A DNA stretch of 64,000 nucleotides from Marinomonas hwangdonensis (GCF_003721245.1 NZ_RIZG01000005.1:186001-250000), one strand, 5' to 3'; counted from the first letter of the stretch, positions 1 to 8,499 are shown. Notes: generated by a model not told the origin, from the sequence alone. Numbers and translations: made by a program.

Positions 1-15
1 CTCTTCTCCTTAAAA

Positions 16-459
16 TCACATTGCTAGCCGCTTCTTTAGTCCTTTGATCGCTGTTCCCAATAAAGGAACATGCTCATAAAGCATCTGACCTAAATCGTAT
101 ACGTCTTCATGAAAATAGATCCGCTCGTCGAATTGCACTTGGGTGATGCCCCGAACCGTAATGGTTTTGCAGCCCAGCTTTGGGTGTTTAAAATGCATAT
201 TCCATTTGATATAAGCCATATTGTCAGAAACAATTTGATCTAAATACTCAAACCGACCGCTTCTTACGTTAGCAGACATTTCGGTTAAATAGGCATGAAG
301 AGGCACAACCCCTCTAAGTTCATGTACAGGGTCTTTAAAAAAGATGTTTTCAGAGTAGATTTCATCAATTTTGTCGAGCTGTGGATTTTTTACGTCTAAG
401 TAAAAGGCTTTAAAGCGCTCTATCAATAGATAATTCGAATCCTTTTTGGCGTCCGTCAT
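16..459 (-). CDS. NTF2-like (SnoaL-type) protein, putative ECF sigma regulon member
   Basis: A 147-residue soluble protein with no signal peptide or membrane segment. The pattern of a short helical N terminus, the block DEIYSENIFFKDPVHELRG, and a series of beta strands (AYIKWNMHF, TITVRGITQVQF) is that of the nuclear-transport-factor-2/SnoaL fold, a cone-shaped fold used by many small-molecule isomerases and by proteins of unknown role. The enzyme activity cannot be read from the sequence. It is transcribed divergently from the ECF sigma factor/ChrR pair, and its upstream region carries the same promoter elements as theirs (517-544). Similar NTF2-like genes are known members of ChrR-type singlet-oxygen/photooxidative regulons in marine bacteria, so a stress role is inferred. 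Its stop lies 16 bases from the window edge, so an operon continuing to the left is possible but not visible. Confidence 0.75.
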   Translation of the reverse strand: MTDAKKDSNYLLIERFKAFYLDVKNPQLDKIDEIYSENIFFKDPVHELRGVVPLHAYLTEMSANVRSGRFEYLDQIVSDNMAYIKWNMHFKHPKLGCKTITVRGITQVQFDERIYFHEDVYDLGQMLYEHVPLLGTAIKGLKKRLAM

Positions 460-516
460 ACTGTCTTACCTTGGCAACTGTCTTAAACGACAGAAATTTA
501 TATTCATTAATAGTTT

Positions 517-544
517 AAAACGCATGAAAACGCACTTTGGATCA
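517..544 (-). promoter_or_regulatory. ECF-type promoter for the NTF2-like gene
   Basis: Read on the minus strand, TGATCC (539-544) is followed after exactly 16 bases by CGTTTTAA (from 522 down). This matches in sequence and spacing the element in front of the sigma factor gene, and resembles the TGATC...CGTAT promoters used by RpoE/ChrR-type ECF sigma factors. It lies about 60-85 bases upstream of the ATG. Confidence 0.65.
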
Positions 545-603
545 CATGCAAACCCTGTCTCTCACAACAAAAGCCCTTTATTTACAAATTTCATAAAGAA
601 AAA

Positions 604-631
604 TGATCCGCTCCTTTAGACATAGCGTATA
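604..631 (+). promoter_or_regulatory. ECF-type autoregulatory promoter of the sigma/chrR operon
   Basis: TGATCC (604-609), a 16-base spacer, then CGTATAT (626-632). This fits the -35/-10 pattern known for RpoE-ChrR (ECF11-type) sigma factors, which usually activate their own operon. It lies 45 bases before the sigma factor start. Confidence 0.75.
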
Positions 632-675
632 TTTGTTATACAGCAACATAAGCATTCCTTTTGGGAGCACTATGA

Positions 676-1251
676 ATGGAACGCGCACCATTACTTCAAC
701 CAGATGAACAAAGGCTGACAGACATTTCTGCCATTGCCGAACGTAGGGATCAAGCGGCTTTATCGCGCCTATTTGATCACTACGTTCCCAAGATTAGATC
801 ATTTTGTCTTGCGGCCCAACCGGGCGCAAACCTAATGGCTGATGACATTGCTCAAGAGGTAATGATACGTATATGGAATAAGGCTCATACTTACAAACCT
901 GAGTCGGCCTCATTAAATACCTGGGTTTTTACCTTGGCAAGAAATGCACGTATCGATTATTTGCGTAAGAACAGCCGTCATCAATCCGATATCGATCCTG
1001 AATATTTGTGGCAGAACATAGTGGATGAAAATGCCGATCCATTTAAAGACGCACAACATAAAAGGGATCAAGAAAGAATTCAGCAAGGACTCAACAAGCT
1101 CCCACCCGATCAGAAAGAAGTTTTGTTGAAAGTTTATTTAGAAGGTAAAACGCACAAGGAAGCCGCCGAAGAGCTTTCCCTGCCTTTGGGCACGATCAAA
1201 TCTCGAGTGCGCCTTGCTTTACACAAACTCACTATTTACATTAAGAGGTAG
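676..1251 (+). CDS. rpoE: ECF RNA polymerase sigma factor, RpoE/ChrR group
   Basis: A 191-residue extracytoplasmic-function sigma factor. Region 2 is visible from about residue 25 to 100 (DDIAQEVMIRIWNKAHTYKP, then NTWVFTLARNARIDYLRK, the -10 recognition helix), and region 4 near residues 135-190 (LPPDQKEVLLKVYLEGKTHK, then a helix-turn-helix ending GTIKSRVRLALHKL). The start at 676 has GGGAG eight bases upstream. The ChrR gene begins five bases after its stop, so the two are co-transcribed and very likely translationally linked, the usual arrangement for a sigma factor held inactive by its zinc anti-sigma partner. Known homologues respond to singlet oxygen and organic peroxides. A matching promoter upstream indicates autoregulation. 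This is the ECF11-type sigma factor, not the RseA-controlled envelope-stress RpoE of E. coli. Confidence 0.92.
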   Translation: MERAPLLQPDEQRLTDISAIAERRDQAALSRLFDHYVPKIRSFCLAAQPGANLMADDIAQEVMIRIWNKAHTYKPESASLNTWVFTLARNARIDYLRKNSRHQSDIDPEYLWQNIVDENADPFKDAQHKRDQERIQQGLNKLPPDQKEVLLKVYLEGKTHKEAAEELSLPLGTIKSRVRLALHKLTIYIKR

Positions 1252-1256
1252 TATCG

Positions 1257-1958
1257 ATGATTAACTACCATCCATCGATTGAAATTTTAACCGATTACGC
1301 TGCGGGTTCACTACCTTTAGCCCATTCTCTGTGTGTTTCCACTCACTTAGAACATTGCAACGAGTGCCAGCAACAAATTAAAAAACTAGAAACACTGGGC
1401 GCTCACTTGTTTGATCAAGGGCACACCGAACATCGTCAGCTGAGCAATTTAAAGGACAGCTTTTTCAAACGCTTAACAGAAGAGCCTGAAGATCTTGTGG
1501 AATCACCTCAAGCGAACAAAAAACCGGTCAATGAAGACGTGATGCAATGGGACGATTACAAGATCCCCAATAGCTTACGTCAATTTATTACCAAGGGTTA
1601 CAACGAGCTTAATTGGATGCGACTTTCTCCCTCTTTCAAGATCGCAACCCTTTACAACGAGGAAGGCGGTGCCCAAGTGGCGCTCACGAGAATAAAAGCA
1701 GGCGCTCACATGCCAGTGCACACTCACACCGGCGACGAGATCACCCTGGTATTACAGGGGGCTTTTTCCGATGAAAGCGGTGTGTATCGTAAAGGTGACT
1801 TTATTAACCGTGATGCCAGTCACAAGCATCAACCTATTGTCACTAAAGACGCTGAGTGCATTTGCTTAACCGTATTGGATGCCCCCATCGAATTTACTGG
1901 CTGGTTTGCGCGTTTACTGAACCCATTGATTCGTCGTTACCACCCTCATTCACATTGA
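1257..1958 (+). CDS. chrR: ChrR-type zinc anti-sigma factor with cupin domain
   Basis: A 233-residue cytoplasmic anti-sigma factor. The N-terminal zinc anti-sigma domain (about 1-90) shows conserved His5 (MINYHPS) and the THLEHCNECQ cluster (H-x3-C-x2-C) that binds zinc and clamps the sigma factor. The C-terminal part (about 110-215) is a cupin barrel with HMPVHTHTGDE and a later DASHKHQ, which supplies the metal ligands expected of the ChrR cupin. In characterised homologues the N-terminal domain suffices for sigma inhibition, and the cupin is needed to release the sigma factor on singlet oxygen. It is separated from the sigma gene by five bases. A large hairpin (1966-2019) follows immediately and may end or stabilise the transcript. 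Confidence 0.92.
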   Translation: MINYHPSIEILTDYAAGSLPLAHSLCVSTHLEHCNECQQQIKKLETLGAHLFDQGHTEHRQLSNLKDSFFKRLTEEPEDLVESPQANKKPVNEDVMQWDDYKIPNSLRQFITKGYNELNWMRLSPSFKIATLYNEEGGAQVALTRIKAGAHMPVHTHTGDEITLVLQGAFSDESGVYRKGDFINRDASHKHQPIVTKDAECICLTVLDAPIEFTGWFARLLNPLIRRYHPHSH

Positions 1959-1965
1959 TGCCAAC

Positions 1966-2019
1966 CGATAACTTCTGTTAACCGCAGCGAAAATTCACTT
2001 ACGTTGACAGAAGTTATCG
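1966..2019. repeat. 17-bp inverted repeat downstream of chrR
   Basis: Arms at 1966-1982 and 2003-2019 are complementary at 16 of 17 positions, separated by 20 bases. There is no T-run after the right arm, so it is not a standard intrinsic terminator. It begins eight bases after the chrR stop and may act as an RNA-stabilising or attenuating hairpin, or as an operator for the following small gene. Confidence 0.6.
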
Positions 2020-2087
2020 AATAGTAAGCAAAAATAGTGAAAATCTGATATAGTGCCTGTTCAAACTATCTACAAGGACTATTTATC

Positions 2088-2270
2088 ATGGCAACTAAAA
2101 AGAAACAGCCAGCTGCTTCGGAAACTTCGGAATCCATTGAAAAGCAAATGCAAGAGTTTCTTGCTCGTGGCGGTCAGATTGATAAAATCAATTCAGGGGT
2201 TAGCGGCCAGTCGCAACTAACAGGAACACGTCATATTTCATTGGGCAACAGCAAAACCAAAGCTCAGTAA
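2088..2270 (+). CDS. Small SutA-like RNA polymerase-associated protein (tentative)
   Basis: A 60-residue hydrophilic protein with a Lys/Ala/Ser-rich, probably disordered start and the block EKQMQEFLARGGQIDKI. The stretch (M)xEFLxRGGxxxxI is the hallmark I recall from the C-terminal region of Pseudomonas SutA, a small acidic regulator that binds RNA polymerase during slow growth. SutA itself is longer, with an acidic N-terminal tail that is absent here, and the C-terminal tail differs. The assignment rests on this one motif. The gene has its own ribosome site (AAGGA) and appears monocistronic, between a large hairpin and a second, terminator-like hairpin. It could equally be a small nucleic-acid-associated protein of unknown role. 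Confidence 0.6.
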   Translation: MATKKKQPAASETSESIEKQMQEFLARGGQIDKINSGVSGQSQLTGTRHISLGNSKTKAQ

Positions 2271-2275
2271 ACACT

Positions 2276-2304
2276 ATGGACATTTTACTTATGTAAGTGT
2301 CCAT
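2276..2304 (+). terminator. Possible terminator after the SutA-like gene
   Basis: A hairpin with ATGGACA/TGTCCAT arms and an inner TTAC/GTAA stem begins a few bases after the stop. Only a broken T tract follows (TGTTACTTTTATG), so termination is plausible but weak. Confidence 0.5.
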
Positions 2305-2367
2305 TGTTACTTTTATGATCACCGCCAACAATCGTTTTAGAGATGAGCCCAATAGGAAGCAGAAATC

Positions 2368-2565
2368 ATGCTAACCGACTCTGATCGTAATTTTTTTCGT
2401 CCAAAATGGCGCAGAGTGATAACCACTCTTTTCTGTGTCGCTTGGTCTGTTCTAGAGTGGGTCTCAAACGAGCCAGTCTGGGCACTTATCGCAGTAGGCA
2501 TTACAATTTACTGTATTTGGAACTTCTTCTATAACTTTGACGAAGACACCCCGTCAGAACAATAA
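2368..2565 (+). CDS. Small two-helix membrane protein (DUF3329-like)
   Basis: A 65-residue protein with the sequence RNFFRPKWRRV near the start followed by two hydrophobic segments (about residues 17-31 and 36-53) separated by SNEPVW, and an acidic tail. The F(F)RPxWRR start and a WxVxE turn are typical of small DUF3329-type inner-membrane proteins in proteobacteria; function is unknown. It stands alone: hairpin upstream, olsF-like gene with its own ribosome site downstream. The family name is from memory and unverified. Confidence 0.65.
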   Translation: MLTDSDRNFFRPKWRRVITTLFCVAWSVLEWVSNEPVWALIAVGITIYCIWNFFYNFDEDTPSEQ

Positions 2566-2692
2566 TCTTTTTTTTACCCCCTTCACATCTACCTTGTTCA
2601 TCTTTTCGCCATATAAACGTCATGTCTTTGTCATGGTGACGCTCTACCCTCGATATTAAGATCCTCAAAAATTATTCGAGCGGAGCATTATT

Positions 2693-4453
2693 GTGATACA
2701 CGTCGAGCAAATGATTGCGAATAAATCACCTCAGTTTTTCGATAAGAGCCCATTCATCACTCGCCCAACGTTAAGCATTTTAAAACGCTTATTCCACGAA
2801 AATGAAGTAAACCAATTCCTGGAAAAAAACAACGGCTGTGCTGGCTTCGAATTTATTGACAGGGTGCTGGATCATTTTAACTTTGGCTATCAAGTAAGCC
2901 AGGTAGATCGACGCAATATCCCCGCAAGTGGCCGGGTGATGATCATCGCCAATCACCCTCTTGGGGCATTAGATGGCTTGGCCCTATTAAGACTGATTGG
3001 TGAAATACGTCCTGATGTGAAAATCGTCGCCAATGATCTGTTAATGGACTTTGACGGTTTAAAAAAACTCGTACTTCCTGTCGATAACCTAGGAGGCAAA
3101 ACAGGCCGACAGCAACTCAAGGCCATCATAAATTGTCTACATAATGAAGAAGCCGTGATCATTTTCCCCGCCGGTGAAGTGTCCCGTCTGTCACCCAGCG
3201 GTGTAAAAGACCAACAATGGAACCAAAACTATTTAAAGCTGGCGCAAAAAACCAACAGCCCGTTGTTGCCCGTTCACATCGGCGGACGCAACTCTATGCT
3301 GTTTTACACCAGCTCTTTTCTATATCGCCCTCTTTCTACAATACAACTTGCCAATGAAATGTTTCGTCAAAAAAATCGCTGTATTCCTATGCAAGTTGGT
3401 CAGGCAATCCCCATTCAAGAACTGGCACAATTACCCTTAAGCGATAAAGAAAAAAACAAACTGGTAAAACGCCATCTGTACAGAATTGCCAAGGGTAAAA
3501 AACCCTTACTCAAAACCGAAAAAACCGTTGAGCATCCACAAAATAGACAACGGATAAAACAAGAGCTTAAGTTAGCCGAACACCTTGGCAGTACAAAAGA
3601 TCATAAGCAAATTTACTTATTTGACTACGATCCGGCCTCTGTCACCATGAAAGAAATCGGTCGCCTCCGTGAAATCGCCTTTCGCAAAGTAGGCGAAGGT
3701 ACAGGTGAGCGCTCTGATCTGGACAAATTTGATCAATACTACCGCCATTTAATTCTTTGGGATGAAGACGAATTGGAAATTGTCGGTGCTTATCGTATTG
3801 GTGAAGTCGCTCGCTACATGAAATCAGACACGCCTAACCGCATCTACAGCGCAGAACTGTTCCGCTACTCTTGCGATATGGAGCCTTACTTTGAGCAAGG
3901 AATCGAATTGGGGCGCAGTTTTATTCAGCCAAAATACTGGGGCAAGCGCAGTTTAGATTATTTATGGTATGGCATTGGTGCGTATCTCGATAAACACCCA
4001 GAGATTCGCTACATGTTCGGCCCTGTGAGTTTAAGCAACAGCTACCCTCAGGTAGCCAAAGACTTTATTGTGTCTTTTTATCAACTGTATTTTGCCGATA
4101 AGGAGCACTTGGCACGGCCTTTCACACCGTACCAAGTCAATCCAGAGCACGCTGACATTATTTCCAACCTATTCAACGGCAACGACTATGAAGAAGACTT
4201 CAAAGTATTGAAAGAACAGCTCAGTCACTTTGGAGCGAGCGTACCCACGCTCTTCAAACAATACAGTGAATTATGTGAGCCTGGCGGCGTTCGCTTCTTA
4301 GACTTTGGTGTCGATGCCGATTTTGGCTACTGTGTGGACGGCTTAGTCCTAGTCGATCTGAATACCGTCAAAGAAGCGAAAAACAAGCGTTATCGCGGCC
4401 ACAGCCAGATTGAAACCCTAACCATCAAACAAAGCCAAGAATTACGACCTTGA
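2693..4453 (+). CDS. olsF: Bifunctional acyltransferase, OlsF-like (ornithine lipid synthesis)
   Basis: A 586-residue two-domain protein. The N-terminal half (about 60-300) is a PlsC/LPLAT-type acyltransferase with the block IIANHPLGALDG and a downstream FPAGEVSR motif. The C-terminal half (about 310-560) resembles the GNAT-like OlsB/hemolysin acyltransferases (LREIAFRKVGEGTG, then IVGAYRIGE, and YFGPVSLS-type block MFGPVSLSNSYP). This fusion matches OlsF, characterised in Serratia and Flavobacterium, which performs both acylations that make ornithine lipid, a phosphorus-free membrane lipid useful in phosphate-poor seawater. The substrate is inferred from architecture. The start is GTG at 2693 with GGAG seven bases upstream. 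Its last 12 bases overlap the convergent small membrane gene. No PhoB site was recognised upstream. Confidence 0.8.
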   Translation: MIHVEQMIANKSPQFFDKSPFITRPTLSILKRLFHENEVNQFLEKNNGCAGFEFIDRVLDHFNFGYQVSQVDRRNIPASGRVMIIANHPLGALDGLALLRLIGEIRPDVKIVANDLLMDFDGLKKLVLPVDNLGGKTGRQQLKAIINCLHNEEAVIIFPAGEVSRLSPSGVKDQQWNQNYLKLAQKTNSPLLPVHIGGRNSMLFYTSSFLYRPLSTIQLANEMFRQKNRCIPMQVGQAIPIQELAQLPLSDKEKNKLVKRHLYRIAKGKKPLLKTEKTVEHPQNRQRIKQELKLAEHLGSTKDHKQIYLFDYDPASVTMKEIGRLREIAFRKVGEGTGERSDLDKFDQYYRHLILWDEDELEIVGAYRIGEVARYMKSDTPNRIYSAELFRYSCDMEPYFEQGIELGRSFIQPKYWGKRSLDYLWYGIGAYLDKHPEIRYMFGPVSLSNSYPQVAKDFIVSFYQLYFADKEHLARPFTPYQVNPEHADIISNLFNGNDYEEDFKVLKEQLSHFGASVPTLFKQYSELCEPGGVRFLDFGVDADFGYCVDGLVLVDLNTVKEAKNKRYRGHSQIETLTIKQSQELRP

Positions 4454-4591
4454 ATTATGATGATGCTCACGGGAATGACGCGAGGGATGCCGATGTTTGT
4501 CAGACTCGCCCGTTTTATAAAACATCAAATAAATTACTTTCACAATTAACATCATGGTTAGCACAATTAAAACGATCATTTGAGCATCCAT
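4442..4591 (-). CDS. Small single-pass membrane protein with His/Arg-rich tail
   Basis: A 49-residue protein starting MDAQMIVLIVLTMML, with one transmembrane helix (about residues 5-25) and a cytoplasmic tail rich in His and Arg (KHRHPSRHSREHHHNSRS). The ATG at 4591 is chosen because GAGG lies seven bases upstream; a longer frame would add 15 residues without a ribosome site. The stop overlaps the end of the convergent acyltransferase gene. The His-rich end could bind metal, but nothing else supports that. No family recognised. Confidence 0.5.
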   Translation of the reverse strand: MDAQMIVLIVLTMMLIVKVIYLMFYKTGESDKHRHPSRHSREHHHNSRS

Positions 4592-4763
4592 AAAACACCT
4601 CATTATTGTTGTTGGTGTTTCTTCAGTATAGAACACCGAGGCGTTTTATGCGTATTTTTGCATCAATAGCGCATTACTGGCCTGAAGCTTGCTAGTGTTA
4701 AGCAGGTTATTGGTAAAAAAATGTCTGACTGTTTTTATGATACTGTGGATGATGGAGAGCAAA

Positions 4764-5069
4764 ATGATTGAAAAAACCTATTTAAAAACCAAACCGGAAT
4801 GTAAGGTGAAATTTGTTTTACCTGCAGAACAAATCTGTGATGACAAGAGTGTCTTTCTAGTGGGCGACTTTAATGAATGGGATACTTCTTCACACCCCAT
4901 GCGGAAACAAAAGTCAGGGGTATTTGCCGCAACGCTGAACCTTAAGGTAGGCCAGACGTATCAATTTCGTTATGTAACCGAATCACAACGCTGGCTGAAT
5001 GATGACAGCGCAGATGGCTATAGCAATAGCCCCGTTAGCCCAGATCAAAATAGCGTTTTAAGCCTTTGA
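4764..5069 (+). CDS. Stand-alone CBM48/AMPK-type glycogen-binding domain protein
   Basis: A 101-residue protein that is almost entirely one early-set domain: VKFVLPAE, SVFLVGDFNEWD, VFAATLNLKVGQTYQFRYV, then WLNDDSADGY. The GDFNxW block and the F-R-Y(x)n-W-NDD stretch are characteristic of CBM48 and AMPK-beta glycogen-binding modules. Such free-standing proteins occur in many marine gammaproteobacteria; they probably bind alpha-glucans or regulate a partner, but the target is unknown. Start at 4764 has GGAGAG five bases upstream; an in-frame ATG at 4689 lacks a comparable site. No glycogen genes are nearby. A strong hairpin follows at 5119-5152. Confidence 0.78.
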   Translation: MIEKTYLKTKPECKVKFVLPAEQICDDKSVFLVGDFNEWDTSSHPMRKQKSGVFAATLNLKVGQTYQFRYVTESQRWLNDDSADGYSNSPVSPDQNSVLSL

Positions 5070-5118
5070 TTCCCCTTCGCTTAGCATTAAATCCGAACCT
5101 ATAACGCAAGCATTTATA

Positions 5119-5152
5119 CAATACAAGACGGTCAAAAGATCGTCTTGTATTG
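5119..5152. terminator. 15-bp hairpin after the glycogen-binding-like gene
   Basis: Arms CAATACAAGACGGTC and GATCGTCTTGTATTG (one G-T wobble) close an AAAA loop. No clear T-run follows, so it may be a weak terminator or a processing/stability hairpin separating this gene from betB. Confidence 0.6.
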
Positions 5153-5236
5153 TCCTACTAAAAAGATAGAATTCCCCACTTTCGCGCTCAGTTTTTGGCC
5201 TCTGTCTGCCATTTTGCTGAAAAAACCTGTACAATG

Positions 5237-5266
5237 TTTTTTATTAAACGCTCATTTAATAAAAAA
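5237..5266. promoter_or_regulatory. Perfect 30-bp palindrome, candidate BetI operator
   Basis: Two perfect 12-bp arms (5237-5248 and 5255-5266) flank the six bases CGCTCA. The core ATTAAACGCTCATTTAAT resembles the ATTGAACG-centred dyads bound by the choline-responsive repressor BetI. It lies 58 bases before the betB ATG, overlapping where a promoter would be. No betI gene is present in the window. Confidence 0.65.
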
Positions 5267-5323
5267 TTCACATCATAGCGCACAATGTTAATTGCGCTAA
5301 AACCATCAAAAGAGAGGCTTATC

Positions 5324-6781
5324 ATGGCACATCAGCAGCAATATATTCATGGCCGCTACCATGCATCTACTAGCGGAGAACACTTTGAAACAATCAACCC
5401 AGCCACAGGCGAAGTGATTGCAACAGTAGAGCATGCAGGACCAGCTGAGCTAGATGCTGCCATTGAGTCTGCTAAGCAAGGCCAAAAAGTCTGGGCGGCG
5501 ATGAGCCCTGTCGAGCGCGGACGTATTCTTAAAAAAGCCGCTGAACTATTGCGTGAAAACAACGAAGAGCTTGCCCGACTTGAAGTACTCGACACAGGGA
5601 AACCCTTACAAGAGGCCATTTGCGTGGACATTCAAACAGGCGCGGATGTAATCGAATATTACGCAGGCCTAACAGATAAGATTCAAGGGGATTACCAAGA
5701 TCTTGGCAATGGCAACTTCTTCTACACTCGCCGCGAGCCACTGGGTATTTGCGCTGGCATCGGCGCGTGGAACTACCCAATTCAAATTGCCATGTGGAAA
5801 TCCGGTCCGGCCTTGGCCGCTGGTAACGCAATGATCTTCAAACCGTCTGAAGAAACACCACTTACGGCGCTTAAACTGGCTGAAATCTTTACCCAAGCTG
5901 GCTTACCCGATGGGGTTTTCAATGTCATTCAGGGCGACGGTCGTACAGGCCAACTGATCACCTCACACCCAGACATCGCCAAAGTCTCTTTCACGGGTGA
6001 AGTAGGAACAGGCAAAAAAGTCATGGCCGCTTCAGCGCAATCGTTGAAACAAGTCACCATGGAACTGGGCGGTAAGTCTCCGATGATTATCTTCCCTGAT
6101 ATGCCAGTGGATCAGGCCGTGTCTGCCGCCATGTTGGCGAACTTCTACACCCAAGGCGAAGTGTGCACCAACGGTACTCGCGTATTCGTTCACGCTGACA
6201 TGCTAGACGCCTTTACCAAAGAACTAAAAACACGCACCGAAGCCATGATCATTGGCGACCCAATGGACATGAATACGCAAGTCGGCGCCTTGATTTCCAA
6301 AGACCACATGCAAAAAGTCTTAGGCTATATTCAAGCCGCTAAAGACGCTGGGGCGACCTTGTTATGTGGTGGTTACCAAGTCACGGAAAATGGCTTAGAC
6401 AAAGGCGCTTTTGTGGCTCCGACTGTCTTCACCGACTGCACGGATGAGATGCCACAAGTACGTGATGAAATCTTCGGCCCTGTGATGTCAGTGCTGAGTT
6501 TTACTGACGAAGACGAAGTGATCGCCCGCGCTAACGACACCAAGCTTGGCTTAGCGGCTGGCGTCTTCACCAAAGATTTCGCCCGCGCTCACCGTGTCAT
6601 TGGCCAGATGCAGGCGGGCATTTGCTGGATCAACGCGTGGGGTGCCTCCCCTGCGGAAATGCCAGTAGGCGGCTACAAAGAGTCTGGTATCGGTCGTGAA
6701 AACGGTATTGAAACCTTGTACCACTACACGCAAACAAAGAGTGTCTTTGTTGATCTTAACGACATTCAAAGCCCTTACTAA
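5324..6781 (+). CDS. betB: Betaine aldehyde dehydrogenase
   Basis: A 485-residue NAD(P)-dependent aldehyde dehydrogenase that converts betaine aldehyde to glycine betaine, the second step of the choline osmoprotection pathway. Seen: [20 protein letters not shown] and the KPSEETP nucleotide block, the catalytic glutamate in [10 protein letters not shown], and the nucleophile in [14 protein letters not shown]. The C terminus has the family-typical [17 protein letters not shown]. The ATG at 5324 is chosen because GAGAGG lies six bases upstream and [12 protein letters not shown] aligns with the start of E. coli BetB; a longer frame adds 13 residues. betA follows 35 bases later, so they form an operon, probably controlled at the palindrome upstream. 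Confidence 0.96.
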   Translation: MAHQQQYIHGRYHASTSGEHFETINPATGEVIATVEHAGPAELDAAIESAKQGQKVWAAMSPVERGRILKKAAELLRENNEELARLEVLDTGKPLQEAICVDIQTGADVIEYYAGLTDKIQGDYQDLGNGNFFYTRREPLGICAGIGAWNYPIQIAMWKSGPALAAGNAMIFKPSEETPLTALKLAEIFTQAGLPDGVFNVIQGDGRTGQLITSHPDIAKVSFTGEVGTGKKVMAASAQSLKQVTMELGGKSPMIIFPDMPVDQAVSAAMLANFYTQGEVCTNGTRVFVHADMLDAFTKELKTRTEAMIIGDPMDMNTQVGALISKDHMQKVLGYIQAAKDAGATLLCGGYQVTENGLDKGAFVAPTVFTDCTDEMPQVRDEIFGPVMSVLSFTDEDEVIARANDTKLGLAAGVFTKDFARAHRVIGQMQAGICWINAWGASPAEMPVGGYKESGIGRENGIETLYHYTQTKSVFVDLNDIQSPY

Positions 6782-6816
6782 GCGAAGCGCTTAACTCTTA
6801 ATAGATGAGACAAGTC

Positions 6817-8499
6817 ATGGCAAATGAAATCTACGATTACATTATCGTCGGTGCTGGCTCCGCAGGGTGTGTGCTAGCAGACCGACTGACAGAAAGTGGC
6901 GAACACAAGGTATTGCTACTCGAAATGGGCGGCTCAGATAAAAGCATTTTTATCCAGATGCCGACGGCTTTGTCCTACCCGATGAACTCCAATAAATACG
7001 CGTGGCAATTCCACACCGAAAAAGAGCCAGGCCTTGATGGCCGTGAAATGCATTGCCCACGAGGCAAGGTATTAGGCGGTTCATCGTCCATTAACGGCAT
7101 GGTGTATGTTCGTGGCCACGCTTGCGATTTTGACGAATGGGAAGAAAACGGCGCTAAGGGTTGGAACTATCAAACCTGTCTGCCCTACTTCAAAAAAGCC
7201 GAAACTTGGAAAGGTGGCGAAGACTTATACCGTGGTGGCCAAGGCCCATTGTCAACCAACAATGGCAACGACATGACCTACAATCCTCTTTACCAAGCCT
7301 TCATCAACGCTGGCGTACAAGCTGGCTATGGCAAAACCGACGACTATAATGGTTACCGTCAAGAAGGCTTTGGCCCAATGCACATGACGGTAAAAAATGG
7401 CGTGCGAGCTTCGACCTCCAACGCCTATTTACGTCGTGCCATGGCGCGCCCTAACCTAACACTCAAAACCGGTGTACTGAGTCATAAAGTCCTCTTTGAA
7501 AATGAAAAGGGCGATGGCAAAACAGCCACTGGCATTGAGTTCAGTAAAAATGGCCAAGTTCAACAGGTCACCGCCAGCAAAGAAGTTATCTTGTCGGCGG
7601 GTTCCGTTGGTTCGCCCCAATTATTGCAATTGTCTGGCGTGGGCCCCAAAGACGTCTTAGAAAAAGCCGGCGTTCCTATGGTCCACGAATTGCCTGGTGT
7701 CGGTGAAAACTTGCAAGACCATTTGGAAGTCTACTTTCAATACCGCTGCAAACAGCCTGTTACCCTAAACGGCAAATTAGACTTGATTAGCAAAGGATTC
7801 ATTGGCACACGCTGGATGCTGTTCAAAACAGGGCTCGGCGCGACCAACCACTTTGAATCCTGTGGTTTTATCCGCTCTCGTGCGGGCCTTAAATGGCCGA
7901 ACATTCAATACCATTTCTTGCCTGCCGCCATGCGTTACGATGGTAAAGCCGCCGTTGAAGGCCATGGTTTTCAAGTACACGTTGGCCCGAACAAACCAGA
8001 AAGCCGAGGTACACTGTGGATTGAGTCGGCTAATCCAGCGGCCAAACCGCGTATCTTGTTTAACTACATTTCCACCGAGCAAGACAAACAAGACTGGCGC
8101 GATACCATTCGTTTAACCCGTGAGCTGCTGCAACAAACGGCGCTAGACGAATATCGTGGTGAAGAAATTCAGCCGAGCGACAAGGTACAAAGTGACGCAC
8201 AAATCGACCAATGGGTAAAAGAAAACGTCGAAAGCGCCTACCACCCTTCTTGTACCTGTAAGATGGGTGACGACAACGACCCAATGGCCGTGCTGAACGA
8301 GCAATGCCAAGTCCGCGGCATACATAACCTACGCGTGGTGGATTCGTCGATCTTCCCAACGATTCCGAACGGTAACTTAAACGCCCCAACCATCATGGTC
8401 GCGGAAAAAGCCGCTGACATGATACTTGGCAAAAAAGCATTACCAAGCCTAGACGCTCCCGTTTGGATTCACCCAGAGTTTGAAACCAAACAACGCTGA
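6817..8499 (+). CDS. betA: Choline dehydrogenase (GMC oxidoreductase)
   Basis: A 560-residue FAD-dependent oxidoreductase of the glucose-methanol-choline family; it oxidises choline to betaine aldehyde at the membrane and can continue to betaine. Seen: the FAD-binding start [19 protein letters not shown], the GMC signature around [19 protein letters not shown], the second signature [18 protein letters not shown], the catalytic-base region [10 protein letters not shown], and [17 protein letters not shown] at the end. The ATG at 6817 fits the E. coli BetA start; a frame opening 12 bases earlier has no better ribosome site. It is the last gene of the betBA operon; a strong terminator follows. 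betI and the choline transporter betT are not adjacent, so they must lie elsewhere if present. Confidence 0.96.
   Translation: MANEIYDYIIVGAGSAGCVLADRLTESGEHKVLLLEMGGSDKSIFIQMPTALSYPMNSNKYAWQFHTEKEPGLDGREMHCPRGKVLGGSSSINGMVYVRGHACDFDEWEENGAKGWNYQTCLPYFKKAETWKGGEDLYRGGQGPLSTNNGNDMTYNPLYQAFINAGVQAGYGKTDDYNGYRQEGFGPMHMTVKNGVRASTSNAYLRRAMARPNLTLKTGVLSHKVLFENEKGDGKTATGIEFSKNGQVQQVTASKEVILSAGSVGSPQLLQLSGVGPKDVLEKAGVPMVHELPGVGENLQDHLEVYFQYRCKQPVTLNGKLDLISKGFIGTRWMLFKTGLGATNHFESCGFIRSRAGLKWPNIQYHFLPAAMRYDGKAAVEGHGFQVHVGPNKPESRGTLWIESANPAAKPRILFNYISTEQDKQDWRDTIRLTRELLQQTALDEYRGEEIQPSDKVQSDAQIDQWVKENVESAYHPSCTCKMGDDNDPMAVLNEQCQVRGIHNLRVVDSSIFPTIPNGNLNAPTIMVAEKAADMILGKKALPSLDAPVWIHPEFETKQR

Noticed and set aside
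2004..2009. TTGACA in the right arm of the downstream chrR hairpin as a -35 element
   Set aside because: No reasonable -10 lies 16-18 bases downstream.
5285..5323. Longer betB start adding 13 residues
   Set aside because: No ribosome site, and family members begin at the internal Met.
5529..5896. Overlapping antisense frames inside betB, and similar long antisense frames inside gltB, gltD, hslU and mrcA
   Set aside because: They lie opposite well-supported genes with full family motifs and have no start context of their own.
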